Program-made: the position numbers and the translations under genes
DNA from: Acidobacteriaceae bacterium
GTDB lineage: Bacteria; Acidobacteriota; Terriglobia; Terriglobales; Acidobacteriaceae
Assembly (NCBI GenBank): GCA_030041435.1
Contig: JASHNW010000078.1
Location: 1 to 58,715, forward strand
Direction: 5' to 3'
DNA length: 58,715 nucleotides
Part shown: piece after piece, positions 16,248 through 24,918 of the stretch
How the letters are laid out: every line of letters begins with the position of its first letter
Numbering within the stretch: position 1 is the first letter of the stretch
The notes under the pieces: generated by a model
Told to the model about the DNA's origin: nothing
Databases searched by the model: none
Seen by the model: only the letters and a program-made list of their open reading frames with translations

Positions 16248-18596
16248 TCACGTCGACCATTCGAACGGATCACCCTGGCCCGGCAAGGTTTCTCTCTTAT
16301 CCCGCATGGTCTGCTTCACAACGTACATGGCGGCATCCGCGGCGCTCAGCAGGCTGTCGCGCGTGGTTCCGTCTGCGGGATACATGGCGATCCCGATGCT
16401 TGCCGTACCGCGCACCGCGCAGCCATGGCAGGTGAAGGGCTGCTCAAAGCAGCGCTCCAGGCGCAGCGTAATCTCTTCCACGTCGGCGCGGCCGCGCACC
16501 TGGGGCAGAATGGCGGCAAACTCGTCGCCGCCCAGCCGCGCCAGAATGTCTCCCGGGCGCAGTTGACCCTTCATGCGCAGGGCCACTTCCTGCAGGTAGA
16601 GATCTCCGATGTGGTGCCCCAACTGATCGTTGACCTGCTTGAAATCGTCGAGGTCGATATAGAGCAGCCCGAAAATGCCGGCCGACTGCCGCGCCGCCTC
16701 CATCGCGGTTTCGATCTGCTTTTCGAACGAGAACCGGTTGTGGATCTCGGTGAGCAGGTCAAACTCCGAGCGATGCACCAGATCGGAGTAGAGCCGCGCG
16801 GTCTCGATGGCCAGCCTGGCCAGTCCTGCCGCCTGCGTGAGGGTCTCGGTCTCAATGGCGCTCGGCCTGGTGTGCAAGCCGAAGGCGGCGCAGATGGCGC
16901 CCAGCGCAGGGCCGGAGCGGGAAGGAATTGGCTCCTCGACGACACGCAGCCCGGCCCCTGCGCTCCCCGGCGCGATATTGCCCAGCGTGGCGCCGTCCTT
17001 CACCTGAACCCAGCACCGGGCCCCGCCCAGCCGCGCCGATACCAGTTCGTGGATGCTCTCCAGAATCTCCACCAGTGGGCGCGAGTTGTTGATCTCTTCG
17101 AGAATCTTCGCGCGCCGCCGCTCCAGGTCCGCCGTGGCAGCGTTGTGCAGGTGCGCTCGACGCTCGCTCCATAACACCCCAACCCCGATGATGAAGATGA
17201 CAGCCAGCAGGATCTCGACCAGCCGGGTGAGGTTGTGCACGTTCCGCCACGACGGCCGCGCCACCACCTCGATGTCGTTGAAGGATCGCAACAGGACATC
17301 GAAGCCCGCCGGGCCCTCAAACGGATTGGAACCGTACGACACCGATGTGATGCCGGTAACGCGAACCGTAGCCCCCACCGGAATTTCCTTCATGGGCGGC
17401 AGCTCGAAACCCAGATCCTCGTCGATATGCCGGTAAAGAACCGTGAAAAGATGGCCTCCGGTGGTCAGCAGATACTCATCCTGATACTCTTCCCGGCCTT
17501 CCTTGACCACCTGGCCTTCCGTCGCAATCAGGTTGAACGCGTTCGCGCCTGCATACAGCTCGTCCCATCCCACTCTTTGCGGCGTCAGGGGCGATCGCTG
17601 GTAGCTGTCTTCCACTTCGGCGTTGGCCAGCGTCAGCACGCCGTTGCGGACCGTGGGATAGCCCGACGCGGTTGCCCGGTCGCCCATGGTGAGGGGCTGT
17701 TCGTCCTTGGTCTCGATCCACAGGCTCCTGGCGCCGTCCTGCAGCACCACCGCCGCCCCGGGAAGGTAGTACGTGATCGTTCCCTCCACTCGCACCCGCT
17801 GGGAAAGGTCCAGAACATAAGAGTGTTCAAGGATGTCGTCCATGGGGGTGATGGGCAGCGCCTCAGGGCCGCCGGCAGCCGCTCGCAACACCTTCACGTC
17901 TGAGATCGCAGGCACCTTCAGAACGATTCCCGTCAGCTGCTGTTTGCTGTCGAAGATTCCTGACGTGGAACCGGCCACTTCGACCTGGGCGCCGCGCAGT
18001 TTCCCCAGCATGTCGCCGTCGCTGCTGTCGATGATGGCGTCCACGGGTCCGCCGTCCATCGACAGCTCCAGGTAGATGTTGGTCACCTTCCCGTATGTGA
18101 CCAGGTCGGCGCTTCTCACCGTACCGCGCACACTCACGCGCATGCAGTCGAAGTCGCCGCGAACCAGCGCCGTGTAGCTGGCGGGCACAGGCGCCGGCAC
18201 CGCTCCGTGGCCCAGCACGGTAACGCTTTCGGCCTCGATGTCGGGGCGAAAGCCCGCGCCGGTCTTTCCCCGCACCAGAACGCGATCGCCCGGCGTCAGC
18301 GTCGCGTCCTTCGGCGCGTCGGCATAGATGGCATAGCCGCCGTCCTGTACGAAAAGACCGATGCTGCCCCTGATGTGGTAAGTAACCGTGGCCTCGAAGG
18401 CGACGGGGATGGATTTGGCTGCCTCATCGTTGCTCAGCGCGTGAAGCTCGGCCAGCGAAGTGATCGTGTCAGGCGCAGCGGCCAGAGCAGTGGCGGACGA
18501 TGCGACCAGCATCGCCAGGCCGCTGACGCGGCCGCAGAACCGGAACCACGCCAGGATTCGCGTGCCGTGTTGCCGGTTTCCCCGCCGCTGAATCAT
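16248..18596 (-). CDS. Membrane-anchored GGDEF diguanylate cyclase with periplasmic OB-like region
   Basis: 782 residues. An N-terminal signal/anchor (FCGRVSGLAMLVASSATALA) leads into about 400 residues of beta-rich, repeated OB-like segments (VTYHIRGSIGLFVQDGGYA; ITYYLPGAAVVLQDGARS), a transmembrane helix near 460-480 (LLAVIFIIGVGVLW), a GAF-like linker and a C-terminal GGDEF domain. The active site GGDEF is intact (RLGGDEFAAILP), and RPGD five residues before it matches the RxxD inhibitory site, so the enzyme should make cyclic di-GMP and be product-inhibited. I infer that the periplasmic region senses an envelope ligand; that part resembles no sensor I can name. Confidence 0.85.
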   Translation of the reverse strand: MIQRRGNRQHGTRILAWFRFCGRVSGLAMLVASSATALAAAPDTITSLAELHALSNDEAAKSIPVAFEATVTYHIRGSIGLFVQDGGYAIYADAPKDATLTPGDRVLVRGKTGAGFRPDIEAESVTVLGHGAVPAPVPASYTALVRGDFDCMRVSVRGTVRSADLVTYGKVTNIYLELSMDGGPVDAIIDSSDGDMLGKLRGAQVEVAGSTSGIFDSKQQLTGIVLKVPAISDVKVLRAAAGGPEALPITPMDDILEHSYVLDLSQRVRVEGTITYYLPGAAVVLQDGARSLWIETKDEQPLTMGDRATASGYPTVRNGVLTLANAEVEDSYQRSPLTPQRVGWDELYAGANAFNLIATEGQVVKEGREEYQDEYLLTTGGHLFTVLYRHIDEDLGFELPPMKEIPVGATVRVTGITSVSYGSNPFEGPAGFDVLLRSFNDIEVVARPSWRNVHNLTRLVEILLAVIFIIGVGVLWSERRAHLHNAATADLERRRAKILEEINNSRPLVEILESIHELVSARLGGARCWVQVKDGATLGNIAPGSAGAGLRVVEEPIPSRSGPALGAICAAFGLHTRPSAIETETLTQAAGLARLAIETARLYSDLVHRSEFDLLTEIHNRFSFEKQIETAMEAARQSAGIFGLLYIDLDDFKQVNDQLGHHIGDLYLQEVALRMKGQLRPGDILARLGGDEFAAILPQVRGRADVEEITLRLERCFEQPFTCHGCAVRGTASIGIAMYPADGTTRDSLLSAADAAMYVVKQTMRDKRETLPGQGDPFEWST

Positions 18597-18951
18597 GCAA
18601 CGATTACTCTACTCCCCAATTTTCCCCGGAACGGCTGCCGCGATGTCAACGCAAATCGCCGCCGCGCCAAAACCGTTGTGCATCCGGTGCGGACCGAGGC
18701 AACGGCGGCGAACCCATCCGCTGGAATCGCGTTGCGGGTAAGGCCGCGGGCCGCCACCCTGCCGCAGGCCCGGCTCATTCTGTGGGTACTATCGGCAGTT
18801 CGCCCTTTCCAATACAGGTCAAATTCCAGTCAGGATTCCCATCCTGCCCCAGGGAAGGTCACAAACGGGAAAGAGGTCCCGTGCCGAAACGCGCCTTTCG
18901 GCTGCGAATGGCTTCGAGCGTTCTCTGCAGCAGCGACCAGAGGCGCAGAGA
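18597..18951. other. Intergenic region, no gene seen
   Basis: A gap of 355 bp between the diguanylate cyclase start and the end of the DJ-1/PfpI gene. It must hold the cyclase promoter on the minus strand. I found no coding frame with a ribosome binding site, no hairpin with a T-run and no repeat. Confidence 0.4.
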
Positions 18952-19689
18952 CTAGCGTGAGTGCGGGTTTGTTGCGTGGCGAAGCGCTTCTGCCTCTCTT
19001 GCCTTCCCGATCGGTTCGTACTTTCGTTGAAAGCTCCGCAGGACTTCGCTCGGCGCACTTTCTGGAGTGCCGCTATGGAATATAGGGTTCGGTGCATACT
19101 CAATGGCGAGCTGAATCTCCTGTGCAGCAGCCCCTCCCCTCAATAGCGATACCAGCGCCAGAGCCCCATCCAGGCCGGCTGTCACGCCGGCAGCGCTAAC
19201 CATGTTTCCGTCCACCACGACCCTGGCATCTGCAAGGATCGCACCATAGTGAGGCAACAGGTGCCGCGCAGCCCAGTGGGTGGTCACCTGTCTCCCGTTG
19301 AGAACGCCGGCGGCGCCACATAGCAGGGCGCCGGTGCAGACCGAGAACAACAGCCTGTCCGTTTGTGCTTGTCTCCGAATGAGCCCAAGCACTTCCTCAT
19401 CGTGCATCAGTGCCTGCTGCCCATATCCACCCGGCACCAGCAGCACATCAAACTCTGTCGCTTCCGCTAGAGACAGATCCGGCGTAAGCTGCAGCCCTTG
19501 CACGTCGCGAACAGGCTCACGCTCTTTTCCCACGACGTGGACCGTTGTATCCGGCATGCGCGAAAGAACTTCAAACGGTCCCGTGAAGTCAATCTGATCC
19601 ATCTGCGCGAAGATCAGGCAGCCCACAGAAAGCAGCCGTGTCGTAAGCTGCGGCACCGGCCTGTCGCTAACAAACATCGGAACACTCAT
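18952..19689 (-). CDS. DJ-1/PfpI family protein, isonitrile hydratase-like
   Basis: A 245-residue cytoplasmic protein of the DJ-1/PfpI superfamily. The nucleophile elbow is LLFSVCTGALLCGAAGVLNG, with the reactive Cys in CTGA, followed by TTHWAARHLLP; this order is typical of the isonitrile hydratase (InhA-like) branch, which converts isonitriles to N-formamides. The N-terminus has VGCLIFAQMDQIDFTGPFEVL and a LVPGGYGQQA loop. Related domains also form the N-terminal half of AraC-type regulators, but no AraC helix-turn-helix follows here. It is downstream of the HTH gene by 6 bp, with its GGGAG ribosome binding site inside that gene's end, so the two are one operon. The substrate is unverified. 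Confidence 0.75.
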   Translation of the reverse strand: MSVPMFVSDRPVPQLTTRLLSVGCLIFAQMDQIDFTGPFEVLSRMPDTTVHVVGKEREPVRDVQGLQLTPDLSLAEATEFDVLLVPGGYGQQALMHDEEVLGLIRRQAQTDRLLFSVCTGALLCGAAGVLNGRQVTTHWAARHLLPHYGAILADARVVVDGNMVSAAGVTAGLDGALALVSLLRGGAAAQEIQLAIEYAPNPIFHSGTPESAPSEVLRSFQRKYEPIGKAREAEALRHATNPHSR

Positions 19690-19695
19690 TCGTGC

Positions 19696-20475
19696 TCATC
19701 TCCCTTCGGCGTGAATCGGAAACATGCACTCGACGCGCAGTTCCTGTGCAGTGATGCATTGTGGTGTGCCGACCGTGGTGATCAGCGAGAAGTAAGAGAA
19801 GCGCTCCTCACCGCGACGAAAGGTGATGGGCAATACCGGGCTTTGGGGCGCCAGAGGCGCCTTCAACTCCGCGACGCCAGGATACCTGCGCAGCCGCTCG
19901 AGCAGCTTTGCCAATTCCACATCCACTACCTGCCCTACCGCTTCTCGCCGAACTCTTTGCAGCAGGCCGGCCGCGACCGTCTCCCACTCCTCAACAAACG
20001 GCCGCATCCCCGCCGGATCGAACATCAGGTCGAGAAGATTGCGCGGCTTCGGCCTCTTTTCCAGATCCACAAATGATCCAAAGAATCGCGGAGCCGCCTC
20101 ATTCGTTCGAACCACATTCCAGTACCGATCCAGCACAACCGCCGGATGCGGCTCATGTTGCTGCAGCATCCGGTCGATGGCCCTCGTCACGACCGCCATC
20201 TGCTCCGCATCCAAACTCTGCTCGCTGTATTGGGGAGCGAATCCCGATGCCAGCAGCAGCACATTCCGCTCGCGAAGCGGAATGTTCAATGCATCGGACA
20301 CCGTGGAAAGAAAATCTCGGCTCGGAGCGCTGCGCCCGCTTTCCACAAAGCTCAAATGACGCTGTGAGATGCCTGAATCCATCGAAAGTTCGAGCTGACT
20401 CTTGCCGCGCTCCTGTCTCCAGTAGCGCAGCAATTCACCGAGTTGAGGAGCTGCTGGAGTGGATTGCGTTCCCAT
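19696..20475 (-). CDS. XRE-type HTH regulator with MmyB-like ligand domain
   Basis: 259 residues. Residues about 11-68 are an XRE helix-turn-helix (LGELLRYWRQERGKSQLELS; GISQRHLSFVESGRSAPSRD). The remainder matches the MmyB-like ligand-binding domain, a PAS-like module found behind such HTHs (VVLDRYWNVVRTNEAAPRFF; ITFRRGEERFSYFSLITTVG; TPQCITAQELRVECMFP). ATG 20475 has AGGAGG 5 nt upstream. It is cotranscribed with the DJ-1/PfpI gene and lies 74 bp downstream of the AhpD-like gene on the same strand, so regulation of these neighbours is the simplest inference. Confidence 0.85.
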   Translation of the reverse strand: MGTQSTPAAPQLGELLRYWRQERGKSQLELSMDSGISQRHLSFVESGRSAPSRDFLSTVSDALNIPLRERNVLLLASGFAPQYSEQSLDAEQMAVVTRAIDRMLQQHEPHPAVVLDRYWNVVRTNEAAPRFFGSFVDLEKRPKPRNLLDLMFDPAGMRPFVEEWETVAAGLLQRVRREAVGQVVDVELAKLLERLRRYPGVAELKAPLAPQSPVLPITFRRGEERFSYFSLITTVGTPQCITAQELRVECMFPIHAEGR

Positions 20476-20549
20476 CTCGACCTCCTTCTGTTAGCCACGG
20501 AATCGGACCCGCTTAAGCAGCAGATTCCCCTGCGTTTCATTCTCCGTCG

Positions 20550-21098
20550 TTAACCCTGCCAGGCGTGCTGCCGGAAGGGATCTTCCAGCGGCGGATTCGT
20601 GATGGTTCCAGCGTAGTTGGTGATCGTCGAGGCTGCCACTATGGCGATAACCTCCAAAACCTGTTCCTTCGTGAAGCCGGCGGCGATGAACGAATCGAGC
20701 TCCCGGTCGCTCAAATGTCCGCGCTTCTCAATCAGTGTCTTCGCCAGGGTGGATAGAGCGGCGAATCGCTTGTCCGCAGGTATGCGTCGATCCCGAATTG
20801 CGCCCGTCTCTTCGGAACTAACTCCCTGTTGCAGCGCCAGTGTCGTATGGAATGCGACAGCGTACGTGCAGGAGTTCGCGATTGCGTCAGTCAGTAAGAC
20901 GATCTGAATCTCTTGCTCAGTGAGACTGCTGCTGTGGACCTGCTGAAACACGCTAACGAGGGAGTTGATGAGTTTAGGTGAATTTGCGATGGCGGCAGCA
21001 AGGTTGGGTAGTACACCAAATGCCTGCTGCAGCTGTTCGAGCCCCGGCTTCGAGCTCTCCGGCGCTGACGCAATCGTATGAATGGGATAGTTTGGCAT
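20550..21098 (-). CDS. Carboxymuconolactone decarboxylase / AhpD-like protein
   Basis: 182 residues, all helical, of the CMD/AhpD-like family. The family core is IQIVLLTDAIANSCTYAVAFH. Redox-active members carry Cys-x-x-Cys before the conserved His of this helix; here the second position is Ala (CTYA), so only one Cys remains and classical disulfide peroxidase-reductase chemistry is unlikely. The C-terminal half has TKEQVLEVIAIVAASTITNY. AGGAG lies 7 nt before ATG 21098. It is on the same strand as the HTH and DJ-1/PfpI genes, in a possible operon for thiol or aldehyde stress. Function remains open. Confidence 0.75.
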   Translation of the reverse strand: MPNYPIHTIASAPESSKPGLEQLQQAFGVLPNLAAAIANSPKLINSLVSVFQQVHSSSLTEQEIQIVLLTDAIANSCTYAVAFHTTLALQQGVSSEETGAIRDRRIPADKRFAALSTLAKTLIEKRGHLSDRELDSFIAAGFTKEQVLEVIAIVAASTITNYAGTITNPPLEDPFRQHAWQG

Positions 21099-21118
21099 GC
21101 GATTCTCCTGTGTGACTC

Positions 21119-21145
21119 TGTAGCGTCACGGGTTATCCCGCTACA
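21119..21145. promoter_or_regulatory. Inverted repeat upstream of the AhpD-like gene
   Basis: TGTAGCG (21119-21125) and CGCTACA (21139-21145) form a perfect 7-bp inverted repeat with a 13-bp spacer, 21 bp in front of the gene start. The centre contains GGGTTATCCC, itself nearly palindromic. It is placed where an operator would act, possibly for the MmyB-type regulator encoded in the same gene set. Confidence 0.35.
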
Positions 21146-21385
21146 ACTACGGTCCCAATATCGGATAGATCGCGAGGCGCAGCAATTACCTCCCAGGTAA
21201 TCGTTTGATGTTGCCCTGAGCAGTGAGTCGAACCTCCCGCTCGGCCATAGGTGCAGCGCACGACGTGGCTGAGGCCGGTTGCAACCTCGTCGCAGGCGAA
21301 GCCTCGCGTCGTTGGTGTGTGGCCGCGGCTTCTCAGGGAGCCCCTCTCCTGATATGTATGGACAGGCCCGCGCGATGCTGAAAGC

Positions 21386-22273
21386 TCACTCGGAGAAGCG
21401 GAGTGCGGCGATCAGCGCGGCTAAGGCAGCAGGTTGATTGCGGCGGCTGGGATAGTAGAGAAAGTATCCGGGGAACGATGGGCACCAGTCTCTGAGCACC
21501 TGAACCAGGCGTCCCTTTGCAATCATCTCCGCAAGAGTGGCTTCCATCGCCGTCCCAATTCCCACACCATCCAGCACAGCCTGAATGACCAAATCGGGAT
21601 CGTCGAACGAAGCCGGCCCCTGCGGGCTGACCGTGAGTGCCTTGCGTCCCTTTTCAAACTCCCACCGATAGAGACCATGGCTGAACCGAAAACCGATGCA
21701 CGAGTGGTCTTTCAGGTCCCGTGGATGGCGCGGGATCGTGTTCGATTCGAAATATTGCGGAGAGCCCACCACAGCGAGACGCATCTCTCTGGTTACGCGC
21801 ACCGCGATCATATCCTTCTGAATAAACTCCCCAAGCTGAACCCCCGCGTCATATTCGCCCGCTATCAGATCGACAGGATCGTTGGAAGAGGTGATTTCCA
21901 AAACTATCTCCGGATACTTGCGAGCGAACTTTGCCAGCTTTGGAAGAATCACCATCTCTGTCGCTGTGCGCGGGATAATGAGGCGGATTCGGCCTGTGGG
22001 ACGCTCCCTCTGTTTCATCGTCTCTGCGACCGCCCTTCCAATTCGTTCAAGCGCAGGTGCGACTTCCTGAAGCAGCGCCGTCCCCGCCGCCGTGGCGGAC
22101 ACGCTTCGCGTGGTTCGGGCGAGCAACTGAACACCGAGCCTCCTCTCCAAACTCCGCATGGAGTGGCTCAGGGCGGACTGGGAAACACCCAGCCGGGCGG
22201 CGGCACGCGTAAAGCTGCGCTCTTCGGCAACCGTTGCAAAAACAGAGAGCTCCGCAAGATCGTTTCGCATCAT
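21386..22273 (-). CDS. LysR-family transcriptional regulator
   Basis: A 295-residue protein of usual LysR length. The winged helix-turn-helix occupies about 5-63 (ELSVFATVAEERSFTRAAAR; LGVSQSALSHSMRSLERRLG), and the effector domain follows from about 90, with the two-lobed periplasmic-binding-protein-like fold (IRLIIPRTATEMVILPKLAK at its start, GVGIGTAMEATLAEMI near the end). It is divergent from the SDR/cupin/DUF2255/aldo-keto reductase genes, the usual arrangement in which a LysR protein controls its neighbour. A possible LysR box lies in the gap. Two ATG codons are adjacent at the start. Confidence 0.9.
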   Translation of the reverse strand: MMRNDLAELSVFATVAEERSFTRAAARLGVSQSALSHSMRSLERRLGVQLLARTTRSVSATAAGTALLQEVAPALERIGRAVAETMKQRERPTGRIRLIIPRTATEMVILPKLAKFARKYPEIVLEITSSNDPVDLIAGEYDAGVQLGEFIQKDMIAVRVTREMRLAVVGSPQYFESNTIPRHPRDLKDHSCIGFRFSHGLYRWEFEKGRKALTVSPQGPASFDDPDLVIQAVLDGVGIGTAMEATLAEMIAKGRLVQVLRDWCPSFPGYFLYYPSRRNQPAALAALIAALRFSE

Positions 22274-22275
22274 TC

Positions 22276-22290
22276 ATGAATGATACTCAT
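22276..22290. promoter_or_regulatory. Candidate LysR binding box
   Basis: ATGA-N7-TCAT, a dyad of the T-N11-A type recognised by LysR proteins, sits 3 bp before the LysR start and about 100 bp before the divergent gene. It is suited to autoregulation. Confidence 0.35.
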
Positions 22291-22387
22291 AACCATATGC
22301 TCTGGAAAAGATGGCTGATCATTAACGCTCACATCTAATCTGGATGTAGGCGCCTCAGAAGCAAACGCCGACAGGAGATGGAGCATT

Positions 22388-22591
22388 ATGGTCATTTCGT
22401 TTGAGAACAAGGTAGCTCTTGTGACGGGCGCCGCTTCGGGTCTGGGACTTGCGACGGCTAAAGCATTCGCAGAGGCCGGCGCCGCGGTAGTGCTGGCCGA
22501 TTGGAACGGAAACGAAGTTCAAACGGCAGCAGAGGAACTCGCGGCCAAAGGTCACAAGACACACGGATCGTGGTCAGAAAGGACTCCATGA
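22388..22591 (+). pseudogene. SDR oxidoreductase, N-terminal remnant
   Basis: 67 codons that begin as a normal short-chain dehydrogenase: ENKVALVTGAASGLGLATAK has the glycine-rich NAD(P)-binding loop (TGxxxGxG), and AAVVLADWN is strand 2 with the coenzyme-specificity Asp. The match ends after ELAAKGHKT, and the frame closes shortly after. The catalytic Ser, Tyr-x-x-x-Lys and about 180 residues are missing, so no oxidoreductase is made. Its upstream region with GGAG and the divergent LysR gene is intact, showing this was the first gene of the operon before a deletion. Confidence 0.75.
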
Positions 22592-22792
22592 AAATCGCAC
22601 GAGCAGGAACTACACCATCCATGGTTGGACCGAAGGACTAATTCAGATGTCGTGTTCTTCGAGCCCGGCGAGAAGCACTGGCATGGCGCGACCGCGCAGA
22701 TTGGAATGATTCACGTCGCAATCACGGAAACGGTCAACGGCAAGGCGGTCGACTGGCTTGAACCGGTCACCGACGCGCAGTATGCAAAGTAG
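22588..22792 (+). pseudogene. Cupin-domain protein with internal deletion
   Basis: The ATG at 22588, with AAGGA 5 nt upstream, opens a cupin-like start (MKIARAGTTPSMVGPKD) that stops at 22641. From 22646, in a shifted frame, 48 codons give the C-terminal half of a small cupin: DVVFFEPGEKHWHGAT, then VNGKAVDWLEPVTDAQY. The first cupin motif and about 70 residues between these parts are missing, so only one of the two metal-binding motifs remains. The protein is surely non-functional. With the SDR stub just upstream, it shows two separate deletions in one operon. Confidence 0.7.
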
Positions 22793-22801
22793 AAAGACAA
22801 C

Positions 22802-23173
22802 ATGAGTAATTGGACTAAAGCAGAACTGAAACAAATCGCAGCAGCCGACGATCTCCACATCTCGCCCTTCCGCGAGGATGGTGTCACGTATGGAACGCCC
22901 ACGTGGATCTGGTCAGTGGTTGTCAACGGCGCACTCTATGCACGCGCCTACAACGGACAGAAGTCGCGCTGGTACAAGGCGGCGATCTCGCAGAAGGCCG
23001 GCCGCATCCGCATCGCGGGCATGGAGCGTGAAGTCGCGTTCGAGCCCGTGACCGGCAATGTTAATAATCAAATCGATGAGGCGTACCGCGCCAGATATCG
23101 AACGAGTCCCTGCCTCGCTCCGATGATCGGGGACTGTGCTCGCGCTGCAACGGTGAGGATTAGCCCGCGATAA
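22802..23173 (+). CDS. DUF2255 family protein
   Basis: A 123-residue protein of the DUF2255 family, with no known activity. Diagnostic stretches are WTKAELKQIAAADDLHISPF, YGTPTWIWSVVVNG, LYARAYNGQKSRWYKAA and the closing ARAATVRISPR. It has no signal peptide or membrane segment. The family often lies next to aldo-keto reductases, SDRs and cupins, as here. It starts 9 bp after the cupin remnant. The Shine-Dalgarno sequence is weak, so expression may have relied on coupling to the now broken upstream genes. Confidence 0.8.
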   Translation: MSNWTKAELKQIAAADDLHISPFREDGVTYGTPTWIWSVVVNGALYARAYNGQKSRWYKAAISQKAGRIRIAGMEREVAFEPVTGNVNNQIDEAYRARYRTSPCLAPMIGDCARAATVRISPR

Positions 23174-23237
23174 CTGGCGGAAACCAGCAAAGCAGCGCCT
23201 TCAACGCAATTCGTAACGATGGTACTGGCTAAACTAA

Positions 23238-24245
<1,008 letters not shown>

Positions 24246-24269
24246 AACTCATTTCTGGAGATGCTGCGG

Positions 24270-24725
24270 ATGATATGTCTCGCGCTGAAAACCATTACGT
24301 TGCTTCTTCTGTGCATCCTGGCAACGCCGTCTTACGGCCAACGGCCTGTGCAGCCAACTGTCGTTGGGACCTGGCGTTTCGTGCGCATTGAGTCTCCAGG
24401 CCCTGACGGCAAGCCTTCTGAAGCGCCGCAGCCCACAGGAATGCTGATCTACACAAAGGACGGTCACGCTGCCGTCCAACTCATGTACCCGCAAACATCT
24501 CTGTCGAATGAATTCGTTCATGACGGCTACGAAGCGACTTTCGGCACCTATGATCTCAATGCAGGAAAGCACCAACTGGTCTATCACGTTCAGGGATCGG
24601 CAACTCGGGAAAAACTCGTCGGCACAAGCGAGACGCTGCACTACGATTTCCCGGACAGTCGGCACATGATTATCCGGCCCACCCAGGCCGGCCGGCACTG
24701 GTCGGTCACGTGGGAACGCTACTGA
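24270..24725 (+). CDS. Exported lipocalin-like domain protein
   Basis: 151 residues with a signal peptide (LALKTITLLLLCILATPSYG) and a lipocalin-like beta domain: VVGTWRFVRIES opens the barrel, PTGMLIYTKDGHAAVQLM and the closing RHMIIRPTQAGRHWSVTWER follow the small bacterial lipocalin-like (Lipocalin_5) family. It probably binds a small hydrophobic ligand, but none is known. The ATG at 24270 is preferred because GGAG lies 9 nt before it, while the ATG at 24261 abuts the GGAG. It is 24 bp downstream of the aldo/keto reductase, presumably in its transcript. Confidence 0.7.
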   Translation: MICLALKTITLLLLCILATPSYGQRPVQPTVVGTWRFVRIESPGPDGKPSEAPQPTGMLIYTKDGHAAVQLMYPQTSLSNEFVHDGYEATFGTYDLNAGKHQLVYHVQGSATREKLVGTSETLHYDFPDSRHMIIRPTQAGRHWSVTWERY

Positions 24726-24918
24726 GCTGCACAGTTTGGTCGCGGTTCATCTGGCCTTCTGCTGGGTCCCTGAGTAACTGTGAGTCGCCATCGCGGCAAG
24801 CCTCGTATTCGCCGTCCCATCGTCGATGCCGGGCACTCCAGTTCCCGGTGAGCGTGAACGCACTAAACCCCTCAGGACAACTGGCCTTCCGCCCCGCTTG
24901 CCCGGAGCCCTCGCCTGC

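Noticed and set aside
18952-19689. AraC-type regulator with DJ-1-like N-terminus
   Set aside because: The protein ends after the DJ-1/PfpI domain; no AraC helix-turn-helix follows.
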